Shown in pieces: positions 7,262 to 15,558 of a stretch of DNA of 24,521 nucleotides. Position numbers and translations under genes: made by a program. Each line of letters begins with the position of its first letter. Within the stretch, counting starts at the first letter, position 1. This DNA is from an uncultured Duncaniella sp. (GTDB lineage Bacteria; Bacteroidota; Bacteroidia; Bacteroidales; Muribaculaceae), in NCBI RefSeq assembly GCF_910577345.1, contig NZ_CAJTMT010000041.1, forward strand, positions 1-24,521, given 5' to 3'. The notes under the pieces were generated by a model that searched no databases, was not told where the DNA came from, and saw only the letters and a program-made list of their open reading frames with translations.

Positions 7262-7876
7262 CTATTGTTCACCGCGTTTGCGTTTGATGATGTCGGCCAC
7301 TCGAGCCGCCTCCTCATATTCCTCGCGCTCAATCAGTTTCTGGAGGGTCTTTTCGAGTTCCTCGATGGCATAGTTTTCCAGACGGGGTTCCCGATTGGCG
7401 GTCATGGAATCCTCTTCGGAATCAGGCTCGTGGTCACCATCGCCCTCTTCCTTGATTTCCATCTCGAAACCTGTTTCATCAAGAATTTCCGGAGTGGTGA
7501 AGATTGGCGCGCCGGTGCGCATGGCGATTGCGATGGCATCGCTCGTGCGGGAATCAATGGTGACGGTGCGCTCTCCGTCCGAGAAAGTCATTTCCGATGA
7601 GAAGATGCCGTCCTCGAATTTGTAGATGAACACCTCTTCCAGTTTTACGCCGAAAGCATGGGCAAAACTGACGAAGATGTCGTGGGTCATGGGTCGTGGA
7701 GGGGTGATGCTTTCCATTTTCAAGGCAATGGACTGGGCCTCGGCGGCTCCGATAACCACCGGTATGCGATAAGGGCCGCCCACCTGCGCGAGAATCAGAG
7801 CGTAGGCACCGGCTTGTATCTGGCTGTAGGAGAGACCCATCACTTTGAGTCTTACTCTGTCGTCGTTTTCTGCCAT
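7262..7876 (-). CDS. Bifunctional nuclease family (DUF151) protein with UVR motif
   Basis: The 204 residues contain a BFN/DUF151 domain at about 8-140, with GAAEAQSIALKME (43-55), RPMTHDIF (61-68) and IDSRTSDAIAIAMR (107-120). Family members have been described with RNase and DNase activity or with roles in plant-pathogen defence. An acidic linker (about 141-156, many D/E) joins it to a C-terminal UvrB/UvrC-type helical hairpin motif (about 170-204, LEKTLQKLIEREEYEEAARV). The UVR motif usually mediates contacts with UvrA, UvrB or Clp-type partners. The domain pairing is usual in Bacteroidota. It starts 22 bp after the mnmA stop, so it is probably co-transcribed. The physiological role is unknown. 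Confidence 0.88.
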   Translation of the reverse strand: MAENDDRVRLKVMGLSYSQIQAGAYALILAQVGGPYRIPVVIGAAEAQSIALKMESITPPRPMTHDIFVSFAHAFGVKLEEVFIYKFEDGIFSSEMTFSDGERTVTIDSRTSDAIAIAMRTGAPIFTTPEILDETGFEMEIKEEGDGDHEPDSEEDSMTANREPRLENYAIEELEKTLQKLIEREEYEEAARVADIIKRKRGEQ

Positions 7877-7898
7877 CTGGTTGTGTTTTGGTCAGACA

Positions 7899-8981
7899 CT
7901 ACATTTTCATAACGTTTCGGCCGGTGATGATGCCGCTGCCGTAACATAATTTAGCATCGCGGTCATAGATGACGCCGAACTGCCCCGGAGCTATGCCCTG
8001 GACGGGGACGGCTGATTCTATGATATATTCTTTCCCCTCGATACGGCTCAGACGTGCCGGAAGGAAGTCGGGGGAATGGCGGTTCTTGAATGTGATTTCC
8101 ACTTCGTTGCAGTCTTCCGGCCAGGGGTCGCGTGTGATCCAGTGCATTTCATCGAGGTGGAGGAGCTTGCCATACTGCTTTTCAGTGTCGTAGCCCTGCG
8201 AGACGTAGATGACATTGTCGTGGACATTCTTCTTGACCACATACCAGGGGCCTCCGCTCAGTCCGAGTCCCTTGCGCTGGCCGATGGTGTGGAACCAGAA
8301 GCCACGGTGCTCGCCGAGCTTGCGTCCGGTTTCAAGCTCGATTATCGGGCCGGGACGTTCGCCGAGATGACGACGGATGAAGTCATTGTAGTTGATTTTT
8401 CCGAGGAAGCAGATGCCCTGGCTGTCCTTGCGGAATGCGTTGGGCAGCCGTGATTCCACAGCAATCTCTCTCACTCTCGCTTTGGGGAGCGACCCGACGG
8501 GGAAGATGAGATGGCTGAGCTGGTCGTAGGAGATGCGGCAGAGGAAATCGGTCTGGTCCTTCACGCGGTCCACACCCGTCCCGAGATAGACGAGGCCGTC
8601 AATCTCATGGGTAGTGGCATAGTGGCCGGTTGCCGTTTTATCAAATTCGTGGCCCCAGCGCTGTTCAAAGAACCCAAACTTGATCATCTTGTTGCACATG
8701 ATGTCGGGATTGGGGGTAAGACCCTCGCGGACAGTGCGGAGCGCATAGTCCATCACATTGTCCCAGTATTCCTGATGAAGCGACACGACGTCGAACGGCA
8801 GGCCGTAGAGGCGGGCGATGTAGGTACACATCTCAATATCCTCCTCAGCCGAGCAGTCGCCCTCGCCGTTGTCAAGGCCGATGCGTATATAGAAAAGGTG
8901 GAGGTCATGACCCTCGTCGAGCAGTTGCCTTACTGCCACAGCGCTGTCGACTCCTCCTGAAATCAATACTGCAATTTTCAT
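7899..8981 (-). CDS. mnmA: tRNA-specific 2-thiouridylase
   Basis: MnmA installs sulfur at C2 of the wobble uridine (s2U34) in tRNAs for Lys, Glu and Gln, using ATP to adenylate the base. In the 360 residues the PP-loop SGGVDS is at 8-13. C96 in NPDIMCNKMIKF and C191 in KDSQGICFLG are the catalytic cysteine pair, and ATGHYA is at 117-122. The C-terminal beta-barrel region ends in GQFGVIYD and CYGSGII. It is about the normal length. Bacteroidota commonly carry two MnmA paralogues, and which one this is cannot be told. It lies 26 bp after the DoxX gene. Confidence 0.95.
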   Translation of the reverse strand: MKIAVLISGGVDSAVAVRQLLDEGHDLHLFYIRIGLDNGEGDCSAEEDIEMCTYIARLYGLPFDVVSLHQEYWDNVMDYALRTVREGLTPNPDIMCNKMIKFGFFEQRWGHEFDKTATGHYATTHEIDGLVYLGTGVDRVKDQTDFLCRISYDQLSHLIFPVGSLPKARVREIAVESRLPNAFRKDSQGICFLGKINYNDFIRRHLGERPGPIIELETGRKLGEHRGFWFHTIGQRKGLGLSGGPWYVVKKNVHDNVIYVSQGYDTEKQYGKLLHLDEMHWITRDPWPEDCNEVEITFKNRHSPDFLPARLSRIEGKEYIIESAVPVQGIAPGQFGVIYDRDAKLCYGSGIITGRNVMKM

Positions 8982-9007
8982 AGAGCGGTATATGGTGGGG
9001 TTACATG

Positions 9008-9517
9008 TCAGACATCCTCAAGTTCCTCTTCCTCGTATTTGCCCTTTTGAGCGATGATGTAGAGCGAGATGAAATAGTCGAGGGAGATTTTACCGGCTCC
9101 GGCTATGAGGATGTAGATGTATATTCCGATGAACATGATGGGAAGGTAGCCCGGATCAGTGCTGTCGAGACCGTAGACAGGGAGGTTGGGGACCATGTCG
9201 TGGAGGATGTAGTATTCAGCCGCGATCATCGCGCAGATTGGCGGGATGACACTGAGGCGCGTCAGGAATCCCATCATTATCAGCAGCGAACAGACAAGCT
9301 CGATGATAATCATGATGATAAGCGAACATTCCGACGACATGTTGAGCACCGTCGGGAATGAATTGCAGAGTTCGCTGTAGTTGACCAGATGGCGTATGCC
9401 GAACTGGAGGAGCATGACCCCGACAAATAGGCGCATGAAAAGGCGCGCAAGGTTGGTGTAGGTATATCCGGTCAGCTTTATGAAGCAGTTGACGGGGGTT
9501 GAATTGTACCAGCTCAT
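9008..9517 (-). CDS. DoxX family membrane protein
   Basis: This is a 169-residue integral membrane protein with four probable helices. They lie near 25-45 (LFMRLFVGVMLLQFGIRH), 65-82 (LIIMIIIELVCSLLIMMG), 88-104 and 125-150. The R-F-GxxxLxxGxxH pattern of the first helix and the polar gaps fit DoxX. DoxX proteins are linked to quinone or thiosulfate-related redox functions, but most are uncharacterised. The tail is charged (KYEEEELEDV). It sits between an exported thioredoxin-like protein and mnmA with short gaps (60 and 26 bp), so it is likely in one transcript. No substrate can be inferred. Confidence 0.82.
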   Translation of the reverse strand: MSWYNSTPVNCFIKLTGYTYTNLARLFMRLFVGVMLLQFGIRHLVNYSELCNSFPTVLNMSSECSLIIMIIIELVCSLLIMMGFLTRLSVIPPICAMIAAEYYILHDMVPNLPVYGLDSTDPGYLPIMFIGIYIYILIAGAGKISLDYFISLYIIAQKGKYEEEELEDV

Positions 9518-9577
9518 GATCTAATGTGATTCGTTGTTGCCTGTCGCTAAATTTTGATGGATTTGAGGTGGATGCTA

Positions 9578-10465
9578 TCAGCGTTTCTTAAGCTGACGCG
9601 CCACGTCGAGCACCTGGTTTATGTCGAGGTGCTTGAAGCGTATGTTGTGGTTCTTGTCCAGAATGTAGAATTCCGGAGTACCGAGACGCAGGTCGATTGT
9701 CATGTCGGCATCCGGATTGGCGCCTACGACCCATGTGGCCGGGTAGGACGCCACGGCCTCTTTCCATTCGGGTGTGGGTTCGGTCAGAGAGATGGATACG
9801 ACTTTCGCCTTCCCTTCATTGATAAGTTCGGTCATTGATATGTCGGCATCGAGACGGATACGGGCGAGATTGCAGTCGCTGCAGTCAGGATCGTTAAAGA
9901 ATACCACTACTACCTGAGCCGAGTCATTGTCAAGGTTTCCGGTCTGTCCTTCGCGGGTAGTGTAGGGTAGGGATGGTGCCGGGAAACGGGCAAGAGAGTT
10001 CTTTAGAATTTTCTCCTGATGGGCGAACCGGGCCTTTGATGCCTTGTCGATGCGCTTGTTGGAGGCCACTGCATGGGCGAAGGGCAGATAGAGTTCGTCA
10101 ATCCATACTTCAGCAGTGTCGCCGTAGAGCAGATTCTCCGCACACTCGGCCATGAAAAGCTGGTCGGCAGGCTGCTTCTCGAGTGCTTTATTGAAGCGGA
10201 CCACAGATGCGATTGCAGAGTCGGGAGTGGCATTTTTCAGCACTGAAATGTAGACGTTGAATTCCTGGGCCATCTTCGCTTTGGCAGAAAAAGCTTTCTT
10301 CAGATCACAGAAATCCCAGAAATGCCGTGCGAGATAGTCGCAGCGTTTCTGAAAGATGTTGATAGAGTCCGGAATGAGCGGATAGGGGAAATATGTATCG
10401 GCCTTTGCTCCGAAACTGATGCCTAAGCAGAGCAAAAGACCAAGTAAAAGACCTTTGATTTTCAT
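9578..10465 (-). CDS. Exported thioredoxin-fold protein with DUF5106-like N-terminal region
   Basis: The 295 residues start with a Sec signal peptide (MKIKGLLLGLLLCLGISFGAKA, likely cleaved near residue 22). The N-terminal alpha-helical half (about 25-165) resembles the DUF5106 domain found before thioredoxin domains in Bacteroidota. The C-terminal half is thioredoxin-like: VVVVFFNDPDCSDC has a CxxC at 195-198 with loop sequence SD, and GTPEFYIL (262-269) supplies the cis-proline. It probably works as a periplasmic thiol:disulfide reductase or resistance protein of the TlpA/ResA group. It is the first gene of the minus-strand run, with a TATCTTTG promoter box 31 bp upstream. The exact partner is unknown. 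Confidence 0.85.
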   Translation of the reverse strand: MKIKGLLLGLLLCLGISFGAKADTYFPYPLIPDSINIFQKRCDYLARHFWDFCDLKKAFSAKAKMAQEFNVYISVLKNATPDSAIASVVRFNKALEKQPADQLFMAECAENLLYGDTAEVWIDELYLPFAHAVASNKRIDKASKARFAHQEKILKNSLARFPAPSLPYTTREGQTGNLDNDSAQVVVVFFNDPDCSDCNLARIRLDADISMTELINEGKAKVVSISLTEPTPEWKEAVASYPATWVVGANPDADMTIDLRLGTPEFYILDKNHNIRFKHLDINQVLDVARQLKKR

Positions 10466-10495
10466 TATTTTCCGTTAAAGTGATTTTTGCAATCA

Positions 10496-10503
10496 CAAAG
10501 ATA
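10496..10503 (-). promoter_or_regulatory. -7 promoter box upstream of the minus-strand gene run
   Basis: The minus strand reads TATCTTTG, a full match to TAnnTTTG, 31 bp before the ATG at 10465. No good TTTG lies at the expected -33 distance. It could drive the genes from 10465 down to the kdsA region. Confidence 0.6.
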
Positions 10504-10653
10504 ACCAAAATCTCTCAAAAAAGAAAATAAAGTTTGAATAGCCATCCTAATCCATCTATGATACAGTGTGATATTGGCAAAAATGGCCCCTAACCGGATA
10601 TGATTTCCTTTGATTGATTAAGCTAAAAAATATGCCCCTTTGGATTGCACTTT

Positions 10654-11073
10654 TCAATCCTTGTTTCCCGAGGATTTAATCAGAATTTTTAATGCATTGA
10701 TAAACTCTTCAGTTTTGGGCCTTAAATCGTTGTAAAGCTCTGCATCACAATAAACAAAGTCCTCATAATCGCCAGACTGGCGGTTTTCGAAAAGGCTCAT
10801 GAAGATTTTCCCATATACAGGGGATAGAAGTCCTTTGCGGATGAAATTCAATGACAACATGCTTTTGACTCCTGCATGAGTGGAACATTCCAGACCGTAT
10901 GCAAGCATGAGAGCTGATGCAGCGTAATAAGCTGCATAGTAAAGCCGGTTTACTCCGGTATTAAAATACTTCCCCTTGGCATTGTAGTCAGCTTCTTCCA
11001 AAGTTTCGGTTGCCCTTTGAAGACGATAGTCTATTAAAGCGTTACGGGATTCAGGATCAAGGATGGTTGTCAT
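10654..11073 (-). CDS. HEPN domain protein (partner of MNT nucleotidyltransferase)
   Basis: This is a HEPN (PF05168-like) protein of 139 residues from the ATG at 11073. Conserved parts are GKYFNTGVNRLYYAAYYAASALMLAYGLE (34-62, an alpha-helical core), STHAGVKSML (64-73) and NRQSGDYED (97-105). The chosen ATG forms an ATGA overlap with the stop of the upstream MNT gene; the longer in-frame start at 11130 would add 19 residues that are only the MNT C-terminus read in another frame. HEPN proteins paired with MNT proteins are either toxic RNases or their neutralised partners. The canonical RNase motif R-x4-6-H is not seen here. The codon and base composition is visibly more AT-rich than the flanking housekeeping genes. 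Confidence 0.88.
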   Translation of the reverse strand: MTTILDPESRNALIDYRLQRATETLEEADYNAKGKYFNTGVNRLYYAAYYAASALMLAYGLECSTHAGVKSMLSLNFIRKGLLSPVYGKIFMSLFENRQSGDYEDFVYCDAELYNDLRPKTEEFINALKILIKSSGNKD

Positions 11074-11390
11074 ATTATTATTCCTTCGTTCATAACGTTG
11101 CAAGTGAATGGCGTTCGGCGTTGCTCCCACATGCTTTTTAGTAGGATAAGTGGAGAAATCATGACATTGCGGGCCAGTTCAATCTCATAAAGCCTGTCGA
11201 AGATTTCAAGTTTGCGTTTGGCAAAAGATTTTTCTTTTGAATTGTTGTCAGGAAGAAGAACAAGGATGTCGAAATCAGAATCCTCGCGGGCAGTCCCACG
11301 GGCTTCCGAACCATAGAGGATAGTTGTTGCATCAGGTGCAATTTCCTTCATGGCTTTCGATATCATATCCACAATCTTTGGTCTACGCAT
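11070..11390 (-). CDS. Minimal nucleotidyltransferase (MNT) of a HEPN/MNT pair
   Basis: The 106 residues show the polymerase-beta-type nucleotidyltransferase motif GSx10DxD exactly: G27-S28, then D39-F-D41 (LYGSEARG ... DSDFDILVLL). The rest is a short helical tail. In studied systems such as MntA/HepT, the MNT protein neutralises the HEPN toxin by adding nucleotides to it. With the catalytic motif intact, that activity is plausible here. The gene comes first in a two-gene operon whose second gene overlaps by 4 bp. A strong Bacteroidota promoter lies 16 bp upstream. It is more AT-rich than its neighbours, suggesting recent gain. Confidence 0.9.
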   Translation of the reverse strand: MRRPKIVDMISKAMKEIAPDATTILYGSEARGTAREDSDFDILVLLPDNNSKEKSFAKRKLEIFDRLYEIELARNVMISPLILLKSMWEQRRTPFTCNVMNEGIII

Positions 11391-11405
11391 GAATTATTGT
11401 TTTTG

Positions 11406-11437
11406 CAAATATACAACTTATTCTTTTTCAACCCAAA
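11406..11437 (-). promoter_or_regulatory. Full Bacteroidota promoter for the MNT-HEPN operon
   Basis: On the minus strand a TTTG -33 box (11434-11437) is followed after 20 nt by TATATTTG (-7, 11406-11413). This is the best match to the Bacteroidota sigma-AB consensus in the window. It lies 16 bp before the MNT ATG, so the leader would be very short. Confidence 0.75.
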
Positions 11438-11464
11438 ATAAAGCGGAATGTTTATTCCGAGATG

Positions 11465-12688
11465 TCACTTCAAGGTCAGTCGGGAACTGTGGCGGAGGGC
11501 TTGGGCGGCAGAGAGGAGACTCTCGGGGGTGATTGTGTTGATGCCTTCAATTGTCTCGCTGAGTGTGCGGGCATAGCCACGGTAGAGCACACTGCGCCCC
11601 ATCGAGATGGCTACTTGTTCGGAGTTGACAGAACCGACTGTCAGTTGACCGATAAACTGTCGCTTTGCCGCTTCGAGTTTCCGCTCGGAGATGGCTGTGT
11701 CGGTGAGCGAGTTAATGACGCGCTCCGTCAGGCGCAGACATCGCTTCACGTCGTCGGGATCGCAGCCGAAATAGATGGTCAGCAGGCCGTTGTCGCTCAT
11801 CAGTGAGGTTGATGCGTCGATACTGTAGACGAGTCCGTAGCGTTCGCGCAGTGCCACGTTGAGGAGCGAATTCATTCCCGGACCTCCAAGTATGTTGGCA
11901 AGCAATGCAACGTCAAGACGCCCCGGGTCGAGAAGCCCTGGAATGCGTGTCCCGATGATGGTATGAGCCTGGAACGACTCGCGGGAGTCATTTATGCGCT
12001 CGAATGGGGCGTTGACCGGAGGAACCGCACGGTCAAGAGCGGTGTCGGGGCGGGTCAGTCCTCGGAAGTATTTGTCAGCGAGATTGAAGACCTTATCAGG
12101 GTCGGTCAGCCCGGAATAGAAAAACACCATGCGACCGGGTGTGAAGCGCTCTTCAAGCCAGCGCCTGCAGTCGGCCGACGTGAAGCGGGCCAGTGATTCG
12201 CGTGTGCCGAGGATGTTATGGGCAAGAGGTGAGCCTTCATACACAATCTCTTCGAAGTCATCGAATATCGCATCCGAAGGAGTGTCGAGATAGGTGTCAA
12301 TCTCCTCGCCAACCACGAGTTTCTCTTTCGATAGTTCGGTGTCGGGGAAATTGGCATCAGTCACCATCTCGGCAATCAGCGCAAGCGCGCGGTTGAGGTG
12401 TCCGGCAGGAAAAGTTGAGTAGATAGCTGTCTCTTCTTTGGTCGTATAGGCGTTCAGTTCGCCCCCGACGAGTTCCATGCGGTCTCGGACGTAGGCGGCT
12501 TTGTGACTGCCTGTCCCTTTGAATATCGTATGCTCGACGAAGTGGGCGAGGCCGTGCAGCTCGGGGCCTTCGTCGCGGCTGCCCGCGTTGATGATGACTC
12601 CGCAGTGTTCGACCGGGAGACTTGTGGCACGCGCAACGAGGCGCATACCGTTGGAGAGTGTGGAATATCTGATTGAAGTGTCTGTCAT
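11465..12688 (-). CDS. M16 family zinc metallopeptidase (insulinase-like)
   Basis: The 407-residue protein has the inverted zinc motif HxxEH at 49-53 (HFVEH), with the third ligand in VVGEEID near E129, about 76 residues downstream as usual for M16. The catalytic domain (about 8-190, starting with LSNGMRLVA) is followed by a second inactive M16-like domain with GGPGMNSLL (about 268-276) and the R-Y pair in LRERYGLVYSI. This is the size of mitochondrial-processing-peptidase-like bacterial enzymes, which degrade or process peptides. No signal peptide is seen, so it is probably cytosolic. It is transcribed away from valS, from a mirrored promoter region. Confidence 0.92.
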   Translation of the reverse strand: MTDTSIRYSTLSNGMRLVARATSLPVEHCGVIINAGSRDEGPELHGLAHFVEHTIFKGTGSHKAAYVRDRMELVGGELNAYTTKEETAIYSTFPAGHLNRALALIAEMVTDANFPDTELSKEKLVVGEEIDTYLDTPSDAIFDDFEEIVYEGSPLAHNILGTRESLARFTSADCRRWLEERFTPGRMVFFYSGLTDPDKVFNLADKYFRGLTRPDTALDRAVPPVNAPFERINDSRESFQAHTIIGTRIPGLLDPGRLDVALLANILGGPGMNSLLNVALRERYGLVYSIDASTSLMSDNGLLTIYFGCDPDDVKRCLRLTERVINSLTDTAISERKLEAAKRQFIGQLTVGSVNSEQVAISMGRSVLYRGYARTLSETIEGINTITPESLLSAAQALRHSSRLTLK

Positions 12689-12719
12689 GTCGGAAGGTAA
12701 GGATGCTCCTTGATTCGGG

Positions 12720-12784
12720 GTGCAAAATTACAAAAAATCCATCCTAACTCTCAGCGGGTTCGGTGAAATTTTGTAATTTTGCAC
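12720..12784. promoter_or_regulatory. Mirrored divergent promoters between the M16 gene and valS
   Basis: A 16-bp sequence, GTGCAAAATTACAAAA (12720-12735), recurs as a perfect reverse complement at 12769-12784. Each arm contains TAATTTTG, a -7 box match: minus strand at 12723-12730 for the M16 gene, plus strand at 12774-12781 for valS. Transcription would start outward from each arm. The symmetry could also be an operator for one dimeric regulator acting on both genes. Confidence 0.7.
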
Positions 12785-12822
12785 ATTATTTAAAATACAA
12801 CCACTCATATCACCGATATTTT

Positions 12823-15441
12823 ATGGAAGAATTAGCCACGAAATATGATCCCCGTGCAGTGGAGGACAAATGGTATGCCTATTGGGTGCAGCACCGCCTC
12901 TTCCACTCCGAACCCGATGCACGTGAACCCTACACCATAGTGATTCCGCCGCCAAATGTGACCGGTATCCTACACATGGGCCACATGCTCAACAATACCA
13001 TTCAGGACATCCTCGTGCGTCGCGCACGTCTGATGGGTAAGAATGCCCTCTGGGTGCCCGGAACTGACCATGCAGCCATCGCAACCGAGGCAAAGGTCGT
13101 CAACAAGCTCGCGCAGGAAGGTATCCGCAAGAGCGACCTCACCCGAGAGGAATTCCTCCGTCACGCCTGGGAATGGAAGGAGAAGCATGGTGGCATCATC
13201 CTTGAACAGCTCAAGAAACTCGGTGCTTCCTGCGACTGGGAGCGCACGGCCTTCACTATGGACGACATCCGCTCGAAGAGCGTCATCAAGGTGTTCGTCG
13301 ACCTTTACCGCAAGGGCCTCATCTACCGTGGCAAGCGTATGGTCAACTGGGACCCCAAGGCAAAGACCGCACTTTCAGACATCGAGATTGTCTACAAGGA
13401 AGAACATTCGAAGCTCTACTATCTCCGCTATAAGATTGTCGGAGAGGAGGGCTATGCCATCGTGGCAACCACCCGTCCCGAGACAATCATGGGTGACACG
13501 GCCATGTGTATCAATCCCGCTGACCCGAAGAATCAGCATCTTCGCGGCAAGAAGGTGATTGTTCCTCTGGTGAACCGCGAGATTCCTGTAATCGAGGATG
13601 ACTATGTCGACATTGAGTTCGGTACAGGTTGCCTCAAGGTGACTCCGGCCCATGATATGAACGACAATATGCTCGGTGAGAAGCATGGTCTTGAGACAAT
13701 CGACATCTTCAACGATGACGCTACCATCAGTGAGGCTGCCGGAATGTATGTTGGCATGGACCGTTTCGCTGTCCGTGAGCAGATTGCCAAGGATCTTGAA
13801 GCCGCAGGCCTTATCGAGAAGATTGAGGACTACGAGAACAAGGTCGGTTATTCGGAACGTAATCAGGACACAGTCACTGAGCCGCGTCTCAGCGAACAGT
13901 GGTTCCTCAAGATGCAGTCGCTTGCCGAACCGGCACTCAAATCAGTTGATGAAGGTGTAATCAAGTTTGTCCCCGACAAATTCAAGGCTACCTACGACCG
14001 CTGGCTCACCGACATTCGCGACTGGTGTATCTCGCGTCAGCTCTGGTGGGGGCACCGTGTGCCCGCGTGGTATCTCCCCGACGGCGATTTCGTGGTTGCC
14101 GAAGATGCCGATGAGGCTCTCCGTCTTGCTCAGGAGAAGAATCCCGCGCTCACTGCCGCCGATCTCCGTCAGGATGAGGACTGTCTTGACACTTGGTTCT
14201 CTTCATGGCTCTGGCCTATCTCGCTCTTCAACGGTATTCTTGAACCCGATAACGAGGAAATCAAATACTACTATCCCACATCTGACCTCGTGACAGGTCC
14301 GGACATCATCTTCTTCTGGGTTGCCCGAATGATTATGGCCGGATATGAGTTCATGGGCAAGCAGCCGTTCAACAACGTCTACTTCACCGGTATCGTCCGC
14401 GACGAAATCGGCCGTAAGATGTCAAAGCAATTCGGCAACTCACCCGACCCCCTCGAACTCATCGCCGACTACGGTGCCGACGGTGTCCGCATGGGTATCA
14501 TGCTTTCAGCTCCTGCCGGCAATGACATCTTCTTCGATAAGAAACTCTGCGAGAATGGCCGTAACTTCTGCAACAAGATCTGGAATGCCTTCCGTCTCGT
14601 CAAGGGTTGGGAAGTAGACCCGACAATCGAACAGCCCGAAAGTTCGCGTAAGGCTGTCGAGTGGTTTGAGGCCAAACTTTCGGAAGCCGTGGCTGAAATC
14701 AACGATTCGTTTGATAAGTTCCGTATCTCGGAAGCTCTCATGACTGCTTACCGTCTCTTCCGCGACGAATTCTCGTCATGGTATCTTGAGATGGTCAAGC
14801 CCGACTATCAGAAGCCTATCGACCGCGAAGGATATGAGGCTACCATCCGCTTCTTTGATTCGCTCCTCCGTCTGCTCCATCCCTTCATGCCCTTCATCAC
14901 CGAAGAACTTTGGCAGCACTTAGGAGACCGCCGCGAGGGTGAGTCAATCATGTATGCTTCGATGCCTGTTGCCGGTGTGCCCGACGCGAAGATTCTTGCC
15001 GAGATGGAGATGGTCAAGGAAGTAATCAACGGTGTGCGCGGAGTCCGTGCCCAGCGCAACATTCCTGCCCGCGATGCTCTGCAGCTTAATATTGTCAATG
15101 CCTCTATCCCGATGGAGGCCGTGGCTGTCAAGCTCGGCAATCTTTCAGGCATAGCTACGGTTACTGAGAAGGATCCTGCTGCCGCATCGTTCATGGTAGG
15201 CACAACCGAGTTCAACATCCCTCTGCTCAACAATATGGATATCGAGGCAGAAATCGCCAAGCTTACCAAGGAAATCGACTATCTCCGTGGCTTCAAGGCT
15301 TCGGTAGAGAAGAAGCTTTCCAACGAGCGCTTTGTAAATAATGCTCCCGCAGCGGTTGTCGAGGCCGAACGCAAGAAACTCTCCGACGCTACTACGAAGA
15401 TTGAGGCTATCGAGCAGACTCTCGCAGCCCTCAAAGGCTAA
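12823..15441 (+). CDS. valS: Valyl-tRNA synthetase
   Basis: ValS charges tRNA-Val and edits mischarged threonine. From ATG 12823 it has 872 residues, a normal length. The class I HIGH motif is HMGH at 51-54 in PPPNVTGILHMGHML. The KMSKS motif reads KMSKQ at 532-536 (GRKMSKQFGNSPDP). The editing domain shows ATTRPETIMGDTA and the GTGCLKVTPAHD block. An anticodon-binding domain and a C-terminal coiled coil (about 800-872, LTKEIDYLRG to KIEAIEQTLAALKG) complete it. An in-frame ATG at 12763 is rejected because the -7 promoter box at 12774-12781 lies after it. A strong hairpin follows the stop. Confidence 0.97.
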   Translation: MEELATKYDPRAVEDKWYAYWVQHRLFHSEPDAREPYTIVIPPPNVTGILHMGHMLNNTIQDILVRRARLMGKNALWVPGTDHAAIATEAKVVNKLAQEGIRKSDLTREEFLRHAWEWKEKHGGIILEQLKKLGASCDWERTAFTMDDIRSKSVIKVFVDLYRKGLIYRGKRMVNWDPKAKTALSDIEIVYKEEHSKLYYLRYKIVGEEGYAIVATTRPETIMGDTAMCINPADPKNQHLRGKKVIVPLVNREIPVIEDDYVDIEFGTGCLKVTPAHDMNDNMLGEKHGLETIDIFNDDATISEAAGMYVGMDRFAVREQIAKDLEAAGLIEKIEDYENKVGYSERNQDTVTEPRLSEQWFLKMQSLAEPALKSVDEGVIKFVPDKFKATYDRWLTDIRDWCISRQLWWGHRVPAWYLPDGDFVVAEDADEALRLAQEKNPALTAADLRQDEDCLDTWFSSWLWPISLFNGILEPDNEEIKYYYPTSDLVTGPDIIFFWVARMIMAGYEFMGKQPFNNVYFTGIVRDEIGRKMSKQFGNSPDPLELIADYGADGVRMGIMLSAPAGNDIFFDKKLCENGRNFCNKIWNAFRLVKGWEVDPTIEQPESSRKAVEWFEAKLSEAVAEINDSFDKFRISEALMTAYRLFRDEFSSWYLEMVKPDYQKPIDREGYEATIRFFDSLLRLLHPFMPFITEELWQHLGDRREGESIMYASMPVAGVPDAKILAEMEMVKEVINGVRGVRAQRNIPARDALQLNIVNASIPMEAVAVKLGNLSGIATVTEKDPAAASFMVGTTEFNIPLLNNMDIEAEIAKLTKEIDYLRGFKASVEKKLSNERFVNNAPAAVVEAERKKLSDATTKIEAIEQTLAALKG

Positions 15442-15470
15442 TACGCGGGCGTAGCGACAGTCAGATACAT

Positions 15471-15535
15471 AAAAAATCAACAGACTTATTTTCCGTCATC
15501 ATTGTAAGACCGGAAGATAAGTCTGTTGATTTTTT
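15471..15535. terminator. Bidirectional hairpin terminator between valS and the DJ-1 gene
   Basis: Bases 15471-15495 and 15511-15535 pair over 25 bp with a single mismatch around a 15-nt loop. The stem starts with A6 and ends with T6, so it can act as an intrinsic terminator in both directions. It stands between convergent genes (valS and the DJ-1-like gene). Confidence 0.8.
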
Positions 15536-15558
15536 AATGCGTTTGCAATTGCCTGTAA

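Noticed and set aside
8511..8960. 149-codon plus-strand ORF
   Set aside because: Lies fully antisense to mnmA and is open because of high-GC codon bias; no motifs.
10508..10653. Possible small RNA or leader between the Trx-like and HEPN genes
   Set aside because: No promoter-hairpin combination or clear structure was found.
15471..15535. Attachment site or mobile element end
   Set aside because: The position between convergent genes, A/T runs at both ends and short loop fit a bidirectional terminator.
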